Source: Mycolicibacterium diernhoferi
Lineage (GTDB): Bacteria > Actinomycetota > Actinomycetes > Mycobacteriales > Mycobacteriaceae
DNA: 64,000 nucleotides
Direction of reading: 5' to 3'
NCBI RefSeq assembly: GCF_019456655.1
Contig: NZ_CP080332.1
Location: 3,162,001 to 3,226,000 of the forward strand
Shown piece by piece: positions 60,086-64,000 of the stretch. Under the pieces are notes generated by a model. It ran no database searches and was not told where the DNA came from. It saw only the letters and a program-made list of their open reading frames with translations. The translations under genes and the position numbers were made by a program. Positions within the stretch are counted from its first letter, which is position 1. The number at the start of each line of letters is the position of its first letter.

Positions 60086-61228
60086 TCAACGAATCGTGTA
60101 CAGCGGTACCAACATTTCAGCCGGGGTCAGCGAACCGTGATGGCCGACCAGCCGGGACTGCAGCGGTTCGGCCGCCGACCGGGTGATCGCGCGATCGCCG
60201 TTGGCCACCACGACGACGTCCCCGATGCGCGGTTGCACATGAGCCGACACCGTGGGCCCGAGCCAGCCCGCCTCGACGACCTCGGTGCGGGTCAGCACGG
60301 TGAAGTCGCTGCCGAGCGCGTCCCGCCAGGCGGCCGCCACATCGGCCGCCGCGCCCGCGTCGGTGTACACGTGTCGTGCCCGGGGCTCGCCGCCGAGTCC
60401 TCGCACCCCGGCCTGCAATTCGGTGCGGCGGTCGAAATCGACCGGATCGGTGACGTGCACCATGCCGTGGTCGGCGGTGACGACCAGGGCTGACCCGGCG
60501 GGCAGCCGTTCGGCGATCAGCCGGATGGTCAGGTCGATCTGCTGCAGTTCCAGCGCCCAGGATTCCGAACCCGGCCCGCGTACATGCCCGGTCAGGTCCA
60601 GGTCGCCGTGATAGGCGTAGACCAGGCTGCGGTCGCCGGCCTGCAGCGCTTCGATCACGCCGTCCACCAGGTCCCCCGACGAAAATGACGGCCGGAAGTC
60701 GCCACCGCGCAACGCCGCCCTGGTCAGGCCCGATCCCGCCTGATACATCGGCGCCACCTGGGTCACCACCACGCCGTCGGCGACCGCCCTCTCGAACGCC
60801 GTTGCCGTCGGCTGAAACTGCTCGGGGACAAGCTCTTTGAGGAGATCAACCTTCGGGCCCTCGCCCATCAACCGCCACTTGAGCGGATTCATCAACCGGT
60901 CGTGATCGGGGACCGCCAGCAGATACCCGACCAGACCGTGTTCTCCCGCGGGCAATCCGGTGCCCAGCGAGGCCAGGCTGGCCGCGGTGGTGCTGGGGAA
61001 GCCCGCCGTCAACGAGCGAGTCGGCCGGGCAGCCAGGAATGGTGCCACTTCGTGGCGCGCGGCCACCAGGTCCGCACCCATGCCGTCGATCAGCAGGACC
61101 GCGACCCTGCGCACCCCGTCCAGCCCCAGCCCCACCCGGTCGGTCTCCCCCGGCACCCCGAGCACCGCGAGTATCGACGGGACCAGATCGGCGAGCGCAC
61201 CGTCGCCGTACCGCGGAGTGACGAACAT
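60086..61228 (-). CDS. alkaline phosphatase/nucleotide pyrophosphatase-type phosphodiesterase
   Basis: A 380-residue cytosolic member of the type I phosphodiesterase/AP superfamily. Metal and nucleophile sites: LLIDGMGADL, GFPSTTAASLASLGTG (Thr/Ser nucleophile), YHGDLDLTGH, TADHGMVHV and LVGHHGSLTPAEM. It would hydrolyse phosphodiesters or a nucleotide pyrophosphate. ATG 61228 lies divergently close to the MOSC gene, and the protein is first in the operon with the MenC-like and P450 genes. Confidence 0.9.
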   Translation of the reverse strand: MFVTPRYGDGALADLVPSILAVLGVPGETDRVGLGLDGVRRVAVLLIDGMGADLVAARHEVAPFLAARPTRSLTAGFPSTTAASLASLGTGLPAGEHGLVGYLLAVPDHDRLMNPLKWRLMGEGPKVDLLKELVPEQFQPTATAFERAVADGVVVTQVAPMYQAGSGLTRAALRGGDFRPSFSSGDLVDGVIEALQAGDRSLVYAYHGDLDLTGHVRGPGSESWALELQQIDLTIRLIAERLPAGSALVVTADHGMVHVTDPVDFDRRTELQAGVRGLGGEPRARHVYTDAGAAADVAAAWRDALGSDFTVLTRTEVVEAGWLGPTVSAHVQPRIGDVVVVANGDRAITRSAAEPLQSRLVGHHGSLTPAEMLVPLYTIR

Positions 61229-61271
61229 GCAGACAGGCTATGCGGTGTCGGCTGGCACTAGGCTGGCCCGC

Positions 61272-61931
61272 ATGCCGAGCGTGCTGACGGTCAATCTCGC
61301 CCATCCGTTCACCAACCCGGACACGAAGAAGAAGCCGACCGGAATCGACAAGCGCCCGACCGACGACCCCGTCGAGGTACGTCCGCCCGGACCGATGCGC
61401 GGCGGCCTGGGCAGCGGACTGGTCGGGGATCTGGTCAGCGAACAGAAGTATCACGGCGGAGACGATCAGGCGGTGTACGCCTACGGCCGGGAGGATCTCG
61501 ACTTCTGGGAGGCCGAACTCGGGCGCCCGATCGGCAACGGGGTCTTCGGGGAGAACCTGACGACCGAAGGGATTGACGTCACCGGGGCCCGCATCGGCGA
61601 GCGTTGGCGGGTGGGGGCGGACGGCCTGGTGCTGGAGGTCACCCGACCGCGCACCCCGTGCCGGACGTTCGCGGCGTGGCTGGAGGTCAACGGCTGGATC
61701 AAGACGTTCACCGCGCAGGCGATCCCGGGCGCGTACTTTCGCATCATCACCCCCGGCACGCTGCGCGCCGGCGACGCCATCGAGGTCGTGCACCGCCCCG
61801 ATCACGAGGTGACCATCGGCCTGGTCTTTCGCGCCATGACCACCGAACCGAGTCTGTGGCCGGCCCTGCTGGCCGCCGATGCGCTGCCGGAACCGTTGAT
61901 GGAGAAGGCGCGCAGGCGCGCCGCACGGTGA
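61272..61931 (+). CDS. MOSC domain protein, YiiM-like
   Basis: A 219-residue MOSC protein: VYAYGREDLDFWEAELGRPI, NGVFGENLTTEGIDV, IGERWRVG and the conserved Cys in TRPRTPCRTFAAWL. This fits the YiiM/6-N-hydroxylaminopurine-resistance group, which uses molybdenum cofactor. CACTAGGCT ends about 12 bases before the ATG, so it may be nearly leaderless. Second MOSC gene of the window, unlike the first in length and sequence. Confidence 0.88.
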   Translation: MPSVLTVNLAHPFTNPDTKKKPTGIDKRPTDDPVEVRPPGPMRGGLGSGLVGDLVSEQKYHGGDDQAVYAYGREDLDFWEAELGRPIGNGVFGENLTTEGIDVTGARIGERWRVGADGLVLEVTRPRTPCRTFAAWLEVNGWIKTFTAQAIPGAYFRIITPGTLRAGDAIEVVHRPDHEVTIGLVFRAMTTEPSLWPALLAADALPEPLMEKARRRAAR

Positions 61932-61940
61932 CCGGTCGGC

Positions 61941-62624
61941 TCAGCGCGCGGGCGGCAGCGCGGCGGCGATGAGCGGCGCGATCCGCTGGGCCAGGTAAGC
62001 GTGCCCGGCGTCGTTGGGATGGACCCCGTCGACGGCGATCAGATCGGGCCGGTCGACGAACCAGCGTTCGGCGAGCGGATCGACGAATGTGGCGCCCGAG
62101 GCCCGCGCGACCGTGGCCAGGGCATCCCTGATCTGCAGGATCCGCACCGGCACATCCGCTGTCGGCCACGGTGGCCCGATCACCAGGAACCGGGCGGTCG
62201 GCGCCTTACGCCGCGCGAGTTCGTAAGCGCTGCGCGCCAATCCGGCCACTTCGACGGCCTCGACCGGCTGATCGTTGCGGGACCCGAAGAACACCACGAG
62301 CGCATCATCGGGCCGTACCGCGCGTGCCGTCAGGTCGCCGAACGTGCTGTTGTGGTCGCCCCGCACGCCGTACCCCGCGCGGCCCTCGGCCGCCACGTCG
62401 GCGGCCACCGGTTTGCCCTCCGCCGCCAGCAGTTGCCAGGCCAGCGCGGGCCAGCCGCTGGTGCCGTGGCCGCCCAGATCGGTACCGGTGGTGTAGGAAT
62501 CGCTGATCACCGCGACCCGGCTCAATGTGGACTCCCGGCCCACCAACTGCACGGCGACCGGGGCGGGCGGTGCCGCGGCGACCAACAACGCAACCGAGGC
62601 CACCAGCATGGTCAGACGACGCAC
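61941..62624 (-). CDS. secreted SGNH/GDSL-type hydrolase
   Basis: A 227-residue exported esterase. Signal peptide residues 1-18 (TMLVASVALLVAAAPPA), block I VAVISDSYTTG with the Ser nucleophile in place of GDSL, block III FFGSRNDQP and block V VDGVHPNDAGHAY with Asp and His. It cleaves a short-chain ester on a cell-wall or lipid substrate. The GTG start follows GAGGAGGA by six bases. It sits downstream of the acyltransferase-3 gene, so the pair could add and remove acyl groups. Confidence 0.88.
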   Translation of the reverse strand: MRRLTMLVASVALLVAAAPPAPVAVQLVGRESTLSRVAVISDSYTTGTDLGGHGTSGWPALAWQLLAAEGKPVAADVAAEGRAGYGVRGDHNSTFGDLTARAVRPDDALVVFFGSRNDQPVEAVEVAGLARSAYELARRKAPTARFLVIGPPWPTADVPVRILQIRDALATVARASGATFVDPLAERWFVDRPDLIAVDGVHPNDAGHAYLAQRIAPLIAAALPPAR

Positions 62625-62700
62625 GGGACATCCTCCTCGGTGAACAATCTGCGTCAGCCTACTCGACGCGCAGATACCGTGGCGCGCAGAACGATTCGTG

Positions 62701-63888
62701 TCAGGCCGAGAGTTTGGAATCGACCCGGTCGGCGGCGACCCGTTTCACCTCCGGCGCCGCGGCCCGGACGTCGACCATCCGGCGCATCCAGTGCCGGGCG
62801 GGTTCTTCGACGAGGTGGTAGAGCAGCGCCGAACTGGCCAGGGTGACGGCCAGGATCGCGGTGAGCAGCCAGGGACCGCCGGGCCCGACCAGCGTGAGCT
62901 CGAACTGTTGGGCGGCCCAGATCCAGGCGGTATGCACCAGTTCGTGAACCATGTAGAGGCTGAAAGAGATCTGCCCGCCGTAGACCAGCGCCCTGGCGGA
63001 CAGCAGTCGCGGCAGGGTGCCGGTCCCGATGGCCAGCGTCACCACCAGCGGGACGAACAGCAGATCGACCACACCGCCGCTGTCGATCACGCTCGGGATG
63101 GGATGACCGTCGAGCCAGTAGAGGATGCCGATGATGGCCGCGACCAGAAGGATTGACGCCACCCCCGCCGCGGTCCTGGTGCGTTCGGTGGGATGCAGCC
63201 GGCGCACCGCCGCGCAGGCGATGGCGCCGGCGGTGAACTGCAGCAGGATGCGGGGCAGCCAGCTCCACGGTGTGTAGAACTGGCCGCTGGCCAACAGGAA
63301 CATCACCGGAGGCAGGGTCGCCGCGAACGCGAGCAGCAGCAGGCTGCGGGCGCGGGTGGCCCGCGCCAACCGGAAGATCACCAGCGCCAGGAATCCGAAC
63401 GTCAGGTACGCCAGCCATTCGGCGCTGATCGACCAGGCCGGGCCGTCCCAGCTGGAACCGTCGAAGTACGGCTGGAACCACAGCTGCACGAGGAAGAGCT
63501 GGCGGATATAGCTCGTCGCGGTCAGGGTGTCGGCGTTCTCGGCCGGCACGTGTCCGACGTTGAGGGTGAAGATGATCCACAGCGCGGCCAGGTGCAGTGT
63601 CACCAGGTAGACCGGCCACACTCGGGCCAACCGCATCCACAGGAAATGCAGGGTGTCCCGGGTCGACCAGGCCGGGCCCATCCGGTCCAGGTAGTTCCAC
63701 GCCAGCACGAATCCACTGAGGATGAAGAAGAGGTCGACGCCCTGGGCGCCACTGTTCAGAACGGGCGCGAGCGCGGAGCTGAGATCGGGGACCGCATCTT
63801 GGAGCAGTGGGCGGAAGTGGAACAGCACCACCCAGACCGCAGCGAAGAGCCGAAGACCGGTGAGGGCCTTGATTTCTCCGCTGCGCAC
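62701..63888 (-). CDS. membrane acyltransferase-3 family protein
   Basis: A 395-residue integral-membrane acyltransferase. The first helix contains ALTGLRLFAAVWVVLFHFRP with the conserved His, followed by GAQGVDLFFILSGFVLA and about ten helices. It transfers acetyl or other acyl groups to sugars or lipids of the envelope. GTG 63888 was chosen (AAAGAG before it); GTG 63933 would add 15 residues. The C-terminal helical tail VDVRAAAPEVKRVAADRVDS is cytoplasmic. Confidence 0.9.
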   Translation of the reverse strand: MRSGEIKALTGLRLFAAVWVVLFHFRPLLQDAVPDLSSALAPVLNSGAQGVDLFFILSGFVLAWNYLDRMGPAWSTRDTLHFLWMRLARVWPVYLVTLHLAALWIIFTLNVGHVPAENADTLTATSYIRQLFLVQLWFQPYFDGSSWDGPAWSISAEWLAYLTFGFLALVIFRLARATRARSLLLLAFAATLPPVMFLLASGQFYTPWSWLPRILLQFTAGAIACAAVRRLHPTERTRTAAGVASILLVAAIIGILYWLDGHPIPSVIDSGGVVDLLFVPLVVTLAIGTGTLPRLLSARALVYGGQISFSLYMVHELVHTAWIWAAQQFELTLVGPGGPWLLTAILAVTLASSALLYHLVEEPARHWMRRMVDVRAAAPEVKRVAADRVDSKLSA

Positions 63889-64000
63889 AACACTCTTTCC
63901 CGCGTTTCGATCGTCATCCGCGCTGACGCGCACTCACCGGGCGGACAGCTCCCCACGCCCAGACAGCCGGTGACCACCGAAGAATAACAGTGCTACCGGG

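Noticed and set aside
1..64000. CRISPR arrays, tRNA/rRNA genes, insertion sequences, phage attachment sites
   Set aside because: I looked for repeat-spacer arrays, cloverleaf sequences, transposase motifs and flanking repeats and saw none.

Overview
The window is GC-rich actinobacterial DNA, and its gene content points to a rapidly growing mycobacterium (Mycolicibacterium type). The evidence is three tandem cutinases, a furA-katG pair, a RipD-like NlpC/P60 protein, a mycobacterial-size cold-shock protein and Crp regulator, many SDR/P450/SRPBCC/TetR genes, and two GTTT-N15/16-GGGTA promoters of the mycobacterial SigF type. Coding density is about 95 percent. I see no rRNA, tRNA, CRISPR array, insertion sequence or prophage.

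Layout: 1-1321 holds the end of an MFS exporter and a 48-residue membrane peptide. 1387-8351 is an accessory catabolic locus: a six-gene leftward operon (MDR dehydrogenase, SDR, VOC, sulfotransferase, SDR, alkylsulfatase-like MBL protein) faces an SDR-TetR pair across two matched CCTCTA-N6-TAGAGG palindromes. 8472-10976 has an NTF2-like protein and a P450-TetR pair, followed by a possible frameshifted gene remnant. 11277-15034 has a MOSC protein, an ArsR-SRPBCC pair and a second sulfotransferase operon with a DUF1214 protein. 15118-18878 codes for envelope and signalling proteins (TAP-like lipoprotein hydrolase, membrane diguanylate cyclase, transglycosylase-like protein).

19314-22874 is an ATP-grasp ligase overlapping a NylB-like serine hydrolase, followed by an acyltransferase. 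22891-29599 has small metabolic proteins, a triple-LysM esterase fusion, an APC permease overlapping a universal stress protein, and a hydroxyacid dehydrogenase. 29745-35215 has an SDR, an MpaB-like oxygenase, an SGNH esterase, a repeat lipoprotein and an FAD oxidoreductase. 35302-39755 is an oxidative-stress block: furA-katG, then Mn-catalase plus hemerythrin behind a SigF-type promoter.

39980-47577 carries SRPBCC, TetR, DUF5701, an FKBP lipoprotein, a Crp regulator and the cutinase cluster, whose third gene has a second SigF-type promoter. 47596-56839 holds a proline-rich secreted protein, a ThrE-type exporter, a RibD-C protein, cspA, an SRPBCC/ArsR pair facing a DUF899 gene, an adenylate-forming enzyme, ripD and tpx. 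56915-63888 holds an APH-type kinase, an operon of phosphodiesterase, active-site-degenerate MenC homologue and P450, then MOSC, SGNH and acyltransferase-3 genes.

The least explained units are the ATP-grasp/serine-hydrolase pair, the LysM-esterase fusion, the MenC-like protein that has lost its catalytic residues, and the operator-controlled sulfotransferase/MBL catabolic operon.
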